Below, piece after piece: positions 51,780-59,597 of a DNA stretch of 64,000 nucleotides. A program made the translations under genes and the position numbers. Within the stretch, counting starts at the first letter, position 1; every line of letters starts with the position of its first letter. The notes below the pieces were generated by a model. That model was not told the DNA's origin. It searched no databases and saw only the letters and a program-made list of their open reading frames with translations. The stretch is from UBA2589 sp965223235 (GTDB taxonomy: Bacteria > Gemmatimonadota > Gemmatimonadetes > Longimicrobiales > Gaopeijiaceae): assembly GCA_965223235.1 (NCBI GenBank), contig CBDCVV010000022.1, forward strand, positions 620,001 to 684,000, in the 5' to 3' direction.

Positions 51780-52466
51780 ATGAACAAACGAACCCGGTGG
51801 TACCTAGGCGCGATCGTCGCGCTCACGACCGTCTCGTGCTCGGGCGGCGAAGAGGCGCAGACTCAAGCGGATCGACCTGTACGCAGCCCGCTTCTCCAGC
51901 GCGACAACTACGCGGAAACCGCTCCCAATGAGTATCACGTCACGCTGGAGACCAGCGTGGGCCAGGTCGTCATCAACGTCCATCGGTCGTGGGGACCGTT
52001 GGGAGCAGACCGCTTCTACAACCTCGCGAAGGGCGGATTCTACGACGACACGCGCATCTACCGTGTCTTGGAGAACTTCATGGCCCAGTGGGGACTCAAC
52101 GGAGACCCCTACGTCAACCAAGTGTGGAAGAGCGCCTTCATTGTCGACGACCCGGTCGTCGAGTCGAACACTCGGGGTCGCCTGGCGTTCGCCAAGGGCG
52201 GCGTGCACACGAGAACGACCGAGGTCTTCATCAGCTACAAAGACAATTCGGCGCTAGACGCCGAAGGCTTTACGCCGATTGGTGAAGTCGTAGCCGGCAT
52301 GGACGTGGTCGACGCCTTCCATGCGGGGTACGGAGACGGCCCGCCGCGAGGCGACGGGCCGTATCAGGCCATGGCCTCCGCCCGGGGCAATGAATACTTC
52401 GACGAAGAGTTTCCCGAGCTGACGAAGATCATCACTGTGACGGTGGCTGCTGGACTAGCGCGTTGA
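51780..52466 (+). CDS. Cyclophilin-type peptidyl-prolyl isomerase, lipoprotein
   Basis: This 228-residue protein has a signal and lipobox (VALTTVSCSG). A cyclophilin domain follows: YHVTLETSVGQVVINVHRSW, ADRFYNLAKGGFYDDTRIYR, FMAQWGLNGDP, NTRGRLAFAKGG, TRTTEVFISYKDN and FTPIGEVVAGMDVVDAF. The active-site region is FMAQWG, with Trp where many cyclophilins have FxIQGG, so activity may differ. It probably assists folding at a periplasmic membrane face. The last 35 bp overlap the 3' end of the convergent M14 gene. Confidence 0.92.
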   Translation: MNKRTRWYLGAIVALTTVSCSGGEEAQTQADRPVRSPLLQRDNYAETAPNEYHVTLETSVGQVVINVHRSWGPLGADRFYNLAKGGFYDDTRIYRVLENFMAQWGLNGDPYVNQVWKSAFIVDDPVVESNTRGRLAFAKGGVHTRTTEVFISYKDNSALDAEGFTPIGEVVAGMDVVDAFHAGYGDGPPRGDGPYQAMASARGNEYFDEEFPELTKIITVTVAAGLAR

Positions 52467-55014
52467 AGAGGAACTTGTACGTCCCGTGAGTTTGGGCACG
52501 GTGCTGTGCCCGGAACCCGATCATGAGCACCGTCCCTTGGCCTTTGTCGACCGCGACCAAGGCCGCCTTGTCGGCGATCGCTTCTTCGCCGAGCAGCCAC
52601 CCGCTCTCGAGGATGTCCCGGCTGGCGTACGTCGCGAGACGCTGCACGTGCGAGCTCTGAGCGCCCGCCTCGGTCTCATACACCTGGCCATTCGCGAGGT
52701 ACGCGGCCAAAGCACGTTCCGGCATTCCCCATGCGAGCGGGTGAGAGGTGTCGACGTCAATCCGCAGAGAAGCTCCAGGAGCCCAGAAGTCGTTGCCCCA
52801 CATACCGGAGACCGCATTCCGGACCGGTACGTCGAGATCCGTGATCGCCACATCGCCTGACTGGGCGAAGGTCACGAGCGTTCCACCGGCTTCTACGAAG
52901 GCATCGAGAGCATCCAAGCCAGCTTCTCCAAAGCCACTCCGGTAGTCCGGCGGCACCGAAGACGGGTCCCCGGCACCCTCGACCATCGTCGTCCGGGAGT
53001 CGGCGGGAAGAATGATCACGTCCCACCGCTCTCTCAGATCACCTCGGAGGATCTCGTCATCCATAATCGTGCTGTACGCGAACGAGAAATCCTCCAGCAG
53101 CCAGCGGGTCCAACCTTCGTCCATGTTCCCGCCATAGTGGCGCTGGAAGAGGCCGATGCGCTGCTGGGAGATGGGGAAGGACGACGCGGCAGGGTCCTCG
53201 TTCAACGGAGCGAAGTCCACACCCGTCTCCTCCGCGGCGCGCCGGAGCACATCGGGAGCGGCCGACGAGCCCACCAGGAAGTCACCTGCGACGAAGTTCG
53301 ACCCCGACCGGTGTGCGCGGCGTACCTCGGCACCGTCGGCGAAGAGCATGTTCACCGCCTCGAAGGAGTCATTGAGGCGACCCGACAACACGTACCCGTG
53401 TGAGCCCACCGCGACCGTACCGCTCGCATCGATGAGAGAAGCGACGCGGGCGAGTGGCACCTCCACGGCTGTCCGGGCGGCGACCACGTCCACACCCATG
53501 AACTCCGAGATATTGTCGGTGGTCATGTCGTACGGGCGAATCGGATTTCCGTCTCGATCACGCGTGTAGCTGTTGTCAGGGTAATAGGTCTTGCCGAGCA
53601 GCCAACGGATCACGCCGCGCTTAGGCTGAGCCATCGATACCACATAGCTTCCGGCGTCGTACGCCCGCCCCTCATGGGTGAAGGAGTTCGTCGCTCGCTC
53701 GACTGTGATCCCCTGGAGCAGGAGCTTGTTCACCATCTTCTGCATGGTGAGTGGATCGTGCTGCGCTGCGGGGATCACGAACGCTCGCGTGTCGCCCTCC
53801 ATACCCCGACGCGTCTGCCGGTCGGCCTTATGGAAGGCATTGCGGAGCACAGTCTCCCGGTTCTTAGCCGCGATCTCGAGAGGTGAGAACGTCGCAAGAA
53901 CCTGGCGCTCCACGATGTCGCGCACGTGCCACCAGCCCCCTCCCCACACGTTCGGGTACGTAGTCTGCTCTTCGTACTCGGGGAACTGCCTCGAACCGCG
54001 CAGCTGATCGGGATGGACGTACAGCGGTGTTGCCAGGCGAGCACTCGCGGACTCCGTCAGCATGCCCGCGATGTTGTGAAAGGGCGTGATCCAATGGAAA
54101 CCGAAGTGCCCCCAGCCCGAGTAGATTGCGGCCGTGATCGCGCCTGGGAGTTCCTGCTCGTCCATCTTGTACGCCATGTGCGCGCCGTACCATGCCATCT
54201 CCCTCCAGACGAGAGGATCACCCTCTGGGCGAATCGGCTCGGCATACGGCGGCAGGGAGATCCTGGCGGTGTAGGCACCCATCTGATGGTGGTCGATGAA
54301 GGCCTGCGGAACCCATTCCCGAAAGAGGATCTCGGCCACGTACTGTGACTCCACCGTGTTCTGCATGAAGGCATCACGGTTGTTGTCGTGTCCGATGTAG
54401 TGGTGGTACAGCTCCGGCGGTGAGACACCCTCATACGCGGTACCGACCCACTGGTCGTACCAGTCCTTCACGATGTCGACCCCGTCGGGGTTCATCCCCG
54501 GTACGAAGATCGAGACGGTCTCGTCGAGGATCTCGCGCATCGTCGCGTCGTCACGTGTGACGAAGTCGTAGAGGATCTCCGCAGCCGACTGGCTCGCTGC
54601 TACCTCGGTCGAATGGAGCGCGTACGCTTGAACGAACACGACCTTCCCGTTCTCGACCGCGTTCTCCACCTCGGCTGCGCTGTGCCCGCGCGGGTCCTGA
54701 AGGATCGCATTCAGCCGTTTGAGCTCGTCGAGCCGGGCCATGTTCTCGGGGGACGAGCCGTAGATGATCAGGAAGGGGCGCCCAAGCGTGGACTGACCGA
54801 CCTCTTCCACCATGATCCGATCGCTGAGGACGTCGAGCGTGTCGTAGTACTCCACCAGCCTCGACCATCCAGCCAGTTGACGATCCGCGCCCATCTGGTG
54901 GCCGAAAAAGGCCTCAGGGGTCGGGATGGACGCACTCTGCGCCGTCGAAGCGGTCGGAATGGCAACGAGCGCGAGTAAGAGTAGAGTGCAGCGAATAGAA
55001 GCACGGATCGCCAT
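52432..55014 (-). CDS. M14-family zinc carboxypeptidase-like protein, exported
   Basis: This 860-residue protein has a signal peptide (CTLLLLALVAIPTASTAQS). The M14 domain (about 30-340) has the first zinc ligands in ALHSTEVAASQSAAEILYD (HxxE), the substrate residues in GHDNNRDAF, and HHQMGAYTARI as the likely third His region. A long middle part and a C-terminal class-I-glutamine-amidotransferase-like fold (VIILPADSRTTM, GGTLVTFAQSGD, VLMIGFRAQHRAQTHG) follow, a combination common in this group. It likely acts on periplasmic peptides. ATG 55014 starts the signal. The 3' end overlaps the cyclophilin gene by 35 bp. Confidence 0.93.
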   Translation of the reverse strand: MAIRASIRCTLLLLALVAIPTASTAQSASIPTPEAFFGHQMGADRQLAGWSRLVEYYDTLDVLSDRIMVEEVGQSTLGRPFLIIYGSSPENMARLDELKRLNAILQDPRGHSAAEVENAVENGKVVFVQAYALHSTEVAASQSAAEILYDFVTRDDATMREILDETVSIFVPGMNPDGVDIVKDWYDQWVGTAYEGVSPPELYHHYIGHDNNRDAFMQNTVESQYVAEILFREWVPQAFIDHHQMGAYTARISLPPYAEPIRPEGDPLVWREMAWYGAHMAYKMDEQELPGAITAAIYSGWGHFGFHWITPFHNIAGMLTESASARLATPLYVHPDQLRGSRQFPEYEEQTTYPNVWGGGWWHVRDIVERQVLATFSPLEIAAKNRETVLRNAFHKADRQTRRGMEGDTRAFVIPAAQHDPLTMQKMVNKLLLQGITVERATNSFTHEGRAYDAGSYVVSMAQPKRGVIRWLLGKTYYPDNSYTRDRDGNPIRPYDMTTDNISEFMGVDVVAARTAVEVPLARVASLIDASGTVAVGSHGYVLSGRLNDSFEAVNMLFADGAEVRRAHRSGSNFVAGDFLVGSSAAPDVLRRAAEETGVDFAPLNEDPAASSFPISQQRIGLFQRHYGGNMDEGWTRWLLEDFSFAYSTIMDDEILRGDLRERWDVIILPADSRTTMVEGAGDPSSVPPDYRSGFGEAGLDALDAFVEAGGTLVTFAQSGDVAITDLDVPVRNAVSGMWGNDFWAPGASLRIDVDTSHPLAWGMPERALAAYLANGQVYETEAGAQSSHVQRLATYASRDILESGWLLGEEAIADKAALVAVDKGQGTVLMIGFRAQHRAQTHGTYKFLFNALVQQPPSQ

Positions 55015-55143
55015 GCGATGCTCCGGAGGATGTGCGGGCGCGGCTGGGTTGAGCTGACAGCGTAGACGAGGGGCCCTCAACCGACAAGGCGAACCCCGGG
55101 TCGAGCGTCCGGAGTGCGTCTACAAGTCCGTCTACAAGTGGGT

Positions 55144-55881
55144 CTATAGCGGAAGACCAGGCGCCACCCAAAGCACCACCAGCGCGAAGAAAGCGATCGC
55201 CGCGAATCGCACCGGCCATGATCGCGGTAGATCGAGTGGAGGTTCTCGAACGGCGAGCTCTCCCACCGGTCGCGCCGCCATGAGGAGTGGCGATGTGGCA
55301 ACGGCGACCACCGCGACCACCACTCCGGCCGGAACGAGGGTCGGTGCGGAGGCTGCCAAAACAGCGATGCTGAAAGCCAATACGGCAGAGAACCAAGTGA
55401 CGCCCGCCATGCTCTTGGCGAGCGCGATCCGGGTCGGTGCGCGTCCGTTCCCGACCACACGCGCGAGCGCCGGAACGGTCTCCTTCCACACCAGGGCGCC
55501 GGCAAATCCTCCGGTCGCCACGATACTCGCCCGAAATGGCGTCCGGTTCGGAAAGCGCTCGACCAGACTCATCCAATCGCCCATGCCCGCCAGAGGAGAG
55601 ATCACAGCGTATCCGACCAAGAACCAGCCGTTGACGGCGAAGACGGCCCAGCCCGTGAGGGCTCGTAGGCTGTGCCCCTCCGCCACTCGTCGCGTCATTG
55701 ACCAGCCAACAAGGCCAAGAAGCCCGTTCGCCACCGGACCCCCGATCGCGGCCAAGACCGTCTCGACGTCATCGAGCTCCGACCAGTCCCCTTGCAGATC
55801 CAGGGTCGAGACGGTGATCGGTAGGTCGCCGAGAGGCAGAGCGAAGGCGAGGTGACCCAAAGCATGGCCGACCATCGCCAC
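55144..55881 (-). CDS. Polytopic membrane protein, unknown
   Basis: This encodes about 245 residues with roughly six hydrophobic helices. A GHALGHLAFALP motif lies in the first helix and GGPVANGLLGLVGW in the second, a little like site-2 protease helices, but no HExxH is present. The start is uncertain. The frame is open from just after the zinc-finger gene's TGA (55966), and about 28 codons before the GTG at 55881 look like part of helix 1 (TVAAIGVLAASVAM). A CTG near 55960 could be the real start. It is the last gene of a five-gene minus-strand run. Confidence 0.7.
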   Translation of the reverse strand: MAMVGHALGHLAFALPLGDLPITVSTLDLQGDWSELDDVETVLAAIGGPVANGLLGLVGWSMTRRVAEGHSLRALTGWAVFAVNGWFLVGYAVISPLAGMGDWMSLVERFPNRTPFRASIVATGGFAGALVWKETVPALARVVGNGRAPTRIALAKSMAGVTWFSAVLAFSIAVLAASAPTLVPAGVVVAVVAVATSPLLMAARPVGELAVREPPLDLPRSWPVRFAAIAFFALVVLWVAPGLPL

Positions 55882-55965
55882 AGAGGCGGCCAGGACCCCG
55901 ATCGCGGCGACCGTCGGCCGATCGAGGTGTCGCTCTAGAGATGCGGGGACGTCGTGGATCAGAGG

Positions 55966-56313
55966 TCAGCCCCCACAGGCCGCGCAGTCCGGTGCTTCGG
56001 GAAAGACGAGAAGCCGCTCGTAAGGGAGCGGGGACCCGCACGCGGTGCAGACGCCGTACTTCCCGGACTCGACACGCGCGCGCGCCTCTCGTAGTTGGGA
56101 GTGACGCACCACCTCGCGATCCCGGAGGCCCTTCGAAAGGCTCTGATTCTGCAGAGAATCCATCCTCGAGAGTCGCCCCACAGCGCTTTGATCCAACTCG
56201 ACCGTTTCCATCGCCTGCTCCGTCAGGGACATGCTTCGTTCCAGACGCGCCAGCTGACGGTCGAGTTCCCTTGATAGCTCGGTGAGCTGCTCGCTCGTGA
56301 GGTGATCGCTCAC
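55966..56313 (-). CDS. TraR/DksA-type C4 zinc-finger protein
   Basis: This 115-residue cytoplasmic protein has a helical N-terminal half (LTELSRELDRQLARLERSMS, a coiled-coil hairpin). The zinc finger is GVCTACGSPLPYERL...CAACGG (CxxC-17-CxxC), as in TraR/DksA proteins that bind in the RNA polymerase secondary channel and change promoter output. GTG 56313 overlaps the DoxX stop as GTGA, so the two are coupled. It is shorter than DksA (about 150), nearer the TraR-like or YbiI class. Confidence 0.9.
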   Translation of the reverse strand: MSDHLTSEQLTELSRELDRQLARLERSMSLTEQAMETVELDQSAVGRLSRMDSLQNQSLSKGLRDREVVRHSQLREARARVESGKYGVCTACGSPLPYERLLVFPEAPDCAACGG

Positions 56314-56747
56314 GGCCGTGTCCGTCGCCTACGCCATTGATCAGCGGAGAATCGGTCCCACTCGGCGGGCACAGCGAGAAGGAAGAGTATGAGGGCCGAT
56401 CGGGGGAACACGTGGTCCGCAATCGAGAAGAGGGGCTCGGCGACGAGGTGCCCGAAGGTGACTAGCGTCAGGACGCCACCGAGTGCGAAGAGCGCGGGGA
56501 TCCGCAGGAATCCCAAGAGTAGCAAGCCACCGCCGATCAACTCGACGAAAGGCACCGCCACGCCGGCCATCCACAGGCTCCATTCGGGCAGATACGAGCC
56601 CGCATACGGCTCCACAAAGAAACGCCGAGCGTGCTCGAGAGGGCCCATCGTGAAGACTCGCCAAAGTGCCCCCTGGAAGAAGAGCAGCCCCACGAGGCAG
56701 CGAGCGAGAAGCGTCCCGCCCGCCCTGGCCAGCTCGGTCTCACTCAT
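56310..56747 (-). CDS. DoxX-family membrane protein
   Basis: This 145-residue inner-membrane protein has four helices with the DoxX pattern: RCLVGLLFFQGALWRVF, YLPEWSLWMAGVAVPFVELI, GGGLLLLGFLRIPALF and LVTFGHLV. DoxX/SURF4-like proteins are linked to redox or thiol stress in some species, but the reaction is unknown. ATG 56747 lies 31 bp after the MmuM stop. Its stop overlaps the zinc-finger start. Confidence 0.87.
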   Translation of the reverse strand: MSETELARAGGTLLARCLVGLLFFQGALWRVFTMGPLEHARRFFVEPYAGSYLPEWSLWMAGVAVPFVELIGGGLLLLGFLRIPALFALGGVLTLVTFGHLVAEPLFSIADHVFPRSALILFLLAVPAEWDRFSADQWRRRRTRP

Positions 56748-56778
56748 AGGTCTACAGCCACGAAGTTCACGACCACCG

Positions 56779-57726
56779 TCAATCTTCCTCCCGGAGCCGC
56801 GCTCGCAACTCGCCGATCTGCTCCGCGCCGACTCGACAGCATCCGCCAATGATGGTCGCGCCAGCCCGGTGGAGGCGAACAGCCTCGTCCACCCACCGCC
56901 CGGGGGGAGCTTCTCCCTTCCAACCCTTCGACTCGGCGTCGTACCTCTCTCCCGAGTTCGGGTACGCGACGATCGGCTTCCCAGAAGACTTTGCGAGGTG
57001 CTCGGCGGTGGCGAGTGCCACCTCGGGGCCGACGCAGTTCGCGCCCACTGCGACGACCGCGTCGGTCGCGCCGCACATTTCGACGACGTCCGCGATCGGT
57101 GTCCCATCCGAGATCACCGTGCCGGACGACATCGTGAAACTGAACCACGCCCGAGAGCCGGGCACAGCGTCGAGCAACTCCAAGAGGACTTCAGCCTCGA
57201 GAGCACTCGGAATCGTCTCGCACGCGAGCAGGTCGACGCCGGTAGCCAGGAGCACCTCGAGCCTCTCAGAATGGAAGTCTCGAAGCGTTTCCTTGGAGAC
57301 TCCATACCGCCCCACATACTCGGAGCCGTCCGCAAGGTACGCGCCGTAGGGGCCGACGCTCGCGGCGACCAGAGGGCGATGGAGTGCCTTCCTACTGGCG
57401 TGCACCTCATCTCGCGCATCGAAGGCGAGTTGGGAAGAGAGGCGGAGCGCTGCGATCGACTCCCGCTTCGTGTACCCCAGCGCCGCGAACCCGGGCAAGG
57501 AAGCCTGGTACGACGCAGTCGTTATACAGTCGGCCCCGGCTTCGAGAAAAGCGCGATGGACGTCACGAATCGCCCCCGGATCAGTCCGGAGCATCTCAGC
57601 GGACCACAAGGCCGACCGTAGCGTGTGTCCCCTGGCCTCTAACTCCGTCGCGAGCCCACCATCGAGGAGAACATGACCCTGTGCCTCGAGGAGTGGGTCG
57701 AACGGGCTCGCCGTCAGCGGCTCCAC
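56779..57726 (-). CDS. mmuM: Homocysteine S-methyltransferase
   Basis: This 315-residue enzyme transfers a methyl group from S-methylmethionine or similar donors to homocysteine, giving methionine. The zinc ligands are present as GANCVGP and the C-terminal GGCCRVG. The N-terminal VLLDGGLATELEARG and TTASYQASLPGF are family hallmarks. It is cytoplasmic. The first codons overlap the end of the DinB-like gene by 13 nt, so it sits in the same transcript. No methionine-specific riboswitch is seen in this run. Confidence 0.95.
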   Translation of the reverse strand: MEPLTASPFDPLLEAQGHVLLDGGLATELEARGHTLRSALWSAEMLRTDPGAIRDVHRAFLEAGADCITTASYQASLPGFAALGYTKRESIAALRLSSQLAFDARDEVHASRKALHRPLVAASVGPYGAYLADGSEYVGRYGVSKETLRDFHSERLEVLLATGVDLLACETIPSALEAEVLLELLDAVPGSRAWFSFTMSSGTVISDGTPIADVVEMCGATDAVVAVGANCVGPEVALATAEHLAKSSGKPIVAYPNSGERYDAESKGWKGEAPPGRWVDEAVRLHRAGATIIGGCCRVGAEQIGELRARLREED

Positions 57727-58301
57727 GGAGGCACGATCTCGTGCACGCGCGCGTAGGCGATGCTCTGACCGAGGTGCTCGTGGAGGTGCACTATGGCCCG
57801 AATCCAGACATCGCCCACGGTCGTCTCCTGTCCGCCGAGCGTCACGGCATCGCCCGTGCGGGTGTCGCTATCCGCCAGAGATGAGCGCATGAAGTCGAAC
57901 GAAGCATCCAGGACGGTCAGCATCTCGTCGCGGGTCATTTCGCGAGCCTGGTACTCACGGAAGGTGGCCACGTCTTCAGTGACCCCGGTTTCGTCCGGTG
58001 CGGGCCACCCCATAAGCGCGGGTACGTACCAGTTGTCCGCAGCCACATGGATGTACACCTCCTCCACGGAACGGACCCCCTCCATAGGACGCCAGCCGAG
58101 ATCTTCTTCCGGCATCGCCTCTGCCAGGGAAGTGAACTTCTCGTGCAAGATCTCCAGCGTCCGACCGAGGTCGTCGAGCGCGAGCGTACCGGATACCGGA
58201 TCCTCAGGACTCTCGACGGGCGGGCGGTCCGCTGGTGGCGCGCACGAGATGCACATCGAGAGTGCTGCCGCAAGGCAAAGGGGGGAGCGGAAGGACCGCA
58301 T
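57714..58301 (-). CDS. DinB-like four-helix protein with export signal
   Basis: This 195-residue protein has an N-terminal signal ending in Cys (LSMCISCAPP), plausibly a lipoprotein. A DinB/YfiT-type four-helix bundle follows. Metal-binding His residues are likely in VYIHVAADNWYV and AIVHLHEHLGQSIAYARVH. DinB proteins often transfer thiols or act on metals; an exported form is less usual. It is the first gene of the run DinB-mmuM-DoxX-zinc finger-membrane protein, overlapping mmuM by 13 nt. Confidence 0.85.
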   Translation of the reverse strand: MRSFRSPLCLAAALSMCISCAPPADRPPVESPEDPVSGTLALDDLGRTLEILHEKFTSLAEAMPEEDLGWRPMEGVRSVEEVYIHVAADNWYVPALMGWPAPDETGVTEDVATFREYQAREMTRDEMLTVLDASFDFMRSSLADSDTRTGDAVTLGGQETTVGDVWIRAIVHLHEHLGQSIAYARVHEIVPPWSR

Positions 58302-58373
58302 CAGATGCTCCTCAGAACGAAGGTAGACACGGAAGCTCTGGGGCGAGCCGCCGAGGAAGCAACCCCAGCGCTC

Positions 58374-58799
58374 CTAGCCGAGAAAGGCTCGCAGCTCCCC
58401 GAGCTCTTCAGTCCACCCTTCGGTGTTCTGCTGGTGATGCAGCTCCGTCCGAAAGCCACTCTCCCTCAGGTGGAGGGTCGTCCCGCCGTCCGGTCGCGGC
58501 ATGAGCGTCCACTCCACGCGCGTCGACGGTGCGTCGTCGAAGGCGACCCCCGGCTCGTGCACCCAGCTCCACACGAGGCGACGCGGAGGTTCGACCTCCT
58601 CGACCCTCATGGCGAAGCTGCCGTGGCTGTCCCAGTCCATGGCGCCGTCGCCACCGACCACGAGATCGAGCTCTACCCGATCTCCAAACCATTTCGATAG
58701 CTCACTCGCGTCCGAAATTGCCCGCCACACCCTCTCGATCGACGCATCAAATTCGAGCACACGCTCAATCACTCGCGTGTCGTCCGACGCTTCGCTCAT
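58374..58799 (-). CDS. SRPBCC (AHSA1-type) domain protein
   Basis: This 141-residue cytoplasmic protein has the START-like pattern: VIERVLEFDASIERVWRAIS, ASELSKWFGDRVEL, AMRVEEVEPPRRLVWSW and TLHLRESGF. The fold binds hydrophobic ligands or assists a chaperone. ATG 58799 overlaps the stop of the ArsR-type regulator as ATGA. ArsR plus SRPBCC is a common pair in which the regulator controls the neighbour. Confidence 0.93.
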   Translation of the reverse strand: MSEASDDTRVIERVLEFDASIERVWRAISDASELSKWFGDRVELDLVVGGDGAMDWDSHGSFAMRVEEVEPPRRLVWSWVHEPGVAFDDAPSTRVEWTLMPRPDGGTTLHLRESGFRTELHHQQNTEGWTEELGELRAFLG

Positions 58800-59125
58800 G
58801 GTTCGCCTCCATCCACGTGGACCTTTAGTCGCTCGAGTCGCTCGTCCCATGCCGCCTCGAAGGGAGTCAACCAATCGTCGACCACCTGGAGAGGTCGCGC
58901 CTCCAGTGCGTGCATCCGTTCGCGTCCCACGCGCCACGAGCGCACAAGGCCCGCCCCGCTGAGGACGCCGAGGTGCTTCGACACCGCCTGGCGGCTCATG
59001 GGAAAGTCCCGGGCCAACTCCGACAGAGAGAGCGCACCGTGGCGTCGGAGGCGCCCCAGGAGCGCACGTCGCGTCGGGTCCGCTATCGCATGGAAGGGAT
59101 CGAGCATATCTAATTGTGCAACCAT
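58796..59125 (-). CDS. ArsR-family winged-helix regulator
   Basis: This 109-residue regulator has the ArsR pattern: FHAIADPTRRALLGRLRRHG, LSLSELARDFPMSRQAVSKH (recognition helix) and LVRSWRVGRERMHALEARPL (wing). The usual metal-binding Cys pairs are absent, as in the non-metal ArsR group paired with SRPBCC proteins. The start is ATG 59125 or an earlier GTG/ATG to 59146. The 59125 start lies inside a palindrome that probably is its operator. Coupled to the SRPBCC gene by ATGA. Confidence 0.93.
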   Translation of the reverse strand: MVAQLDMLDPFHAIADPTRRALLGRLRRHGALSLSELARDFPMSRQAVSKHLGVLSGAGLVRSWRVGRERMHALEARPLQVVDDWLTPFEAAWDERLERLKVHVDGGEP

Positions 59126-59133
59126 TTGGTTGC
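59118..59133 (-). promoter_or_regulatory. Palindrome over the arsR start codon, likely autoregulatory operator
   Basis: GCAACCATTTGGTTGC has perfect 7-bp arms around a 2-bp centre. It covers the likely ATG of the ArsR gene, so bound regulator could block transcription and the start region. CAACCA-type inverted repeats are common for this regulator class. Confidence 0.5.
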
Positions 59134-59144
59134 CTGTCAAGGTC

Positions 59145-59174
59145 AAAAAACGGACCGCCCGGTTAGGGCGGCCC
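59145..59174 (-). terminator. Intrinsic terminator of the cold-shock gene
   Basis: On the minus strand GGGCCGCCC and GGGCGGTCC pair around TAACC, followed by GTTTTTT (plus-strand A-run 59145-59150). It begins 22 nt past the cold-shock protein stop. It also separates this gene from the ArsR promoter. Confidence 0.85.
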
Positions 59175-59196
59175 GCTCTCCGACAATCGCGGTCGG

Positions 59197-59406
59197 TTAC
59201 GCGACCGTGGTCACGTTCTCGGCTGCGGGACCCTTGGCCCCCTGAACGATGTCGAACTCCACCGTGGCGCCTTCAGCTAGGGTGCGGAAGCCCTCGGATT
59301 GGATCGCACTATGGTGCACGAAACAGTCCTTGCTCCCATCCTCCGGCGTAATAAAGCCGAAGCCCTTCTGATCGTTGAACCACTTCACGGTGCCTCTGGT
59401 ACGCAT
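59197..59406 (-). CDS. Cold-shock protein (CspA family)
   Basis: This 69-residue single OB-fold RNA chaperone has RNP1 as KGFGFI (in GTVKWFNDQKGFGFITPEDG) and RNP2 as CFVHHSAI. AAGGAG lies 8 nt before ATG 59406. It binds single-stranded RNA and melts structure at low temperature. The RNP2 segment begins with Cys where Val or Phe-adjacent residues are usual, a minor change. The upstream leader has two hairpins, and an intrinsic terminator follows. Confidence 0.97.
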   Translation of the reverse strand: MRTRGTVKWFNDQKGFGFITPEDGSKDCFVHHSAIQSEGFRTLAEGATVEFDIVQGAKGPAAENVTTVA

Positions 59407-59475
59407 CACGCGTGCTCCTTGGTGTTGCGATCGTTCGAGTTCGGGTGACCCGTCCTTTACCGACCACATTGTTCT

Positions 59476-59517
59476 GCGCGGCTAACCCCGCGCGGGTGCG
59501 GAATCCACTGTGGATTC
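59476..59517 (-). promoter_or_regulatory. Two hairpins in the cold-shock gene leader
   Basis: GCGCGG/CCGCGC (59476-59493, 6-nt loop) and a perfect 8-bp stem GAATCCAC/GTGGATTC (59501-59517, 1-nt centre as written) lie 70-110 nt before the csp start. Cold-shock mRNAs often have long structured leaders that refold at low temperature. The transcription start is not determined. Confidence 0.4.
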
Positions 59518-59597
59518 GCTCCATGCCGCACACCTCATGGTGAACGACCCTGCAACGGTCGCAGCCCAGCGTGCCGCCGTCAACTTGGGATCGGCCT

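Noticed and set aside
46898..55014. The peptidase-rich 46-55 kb segment as a defence or secretion cluster
   Set aside because: Genes lie in separate short units on both strands with ordinary metabolic or envelope annotations; nothing ties them into one system.
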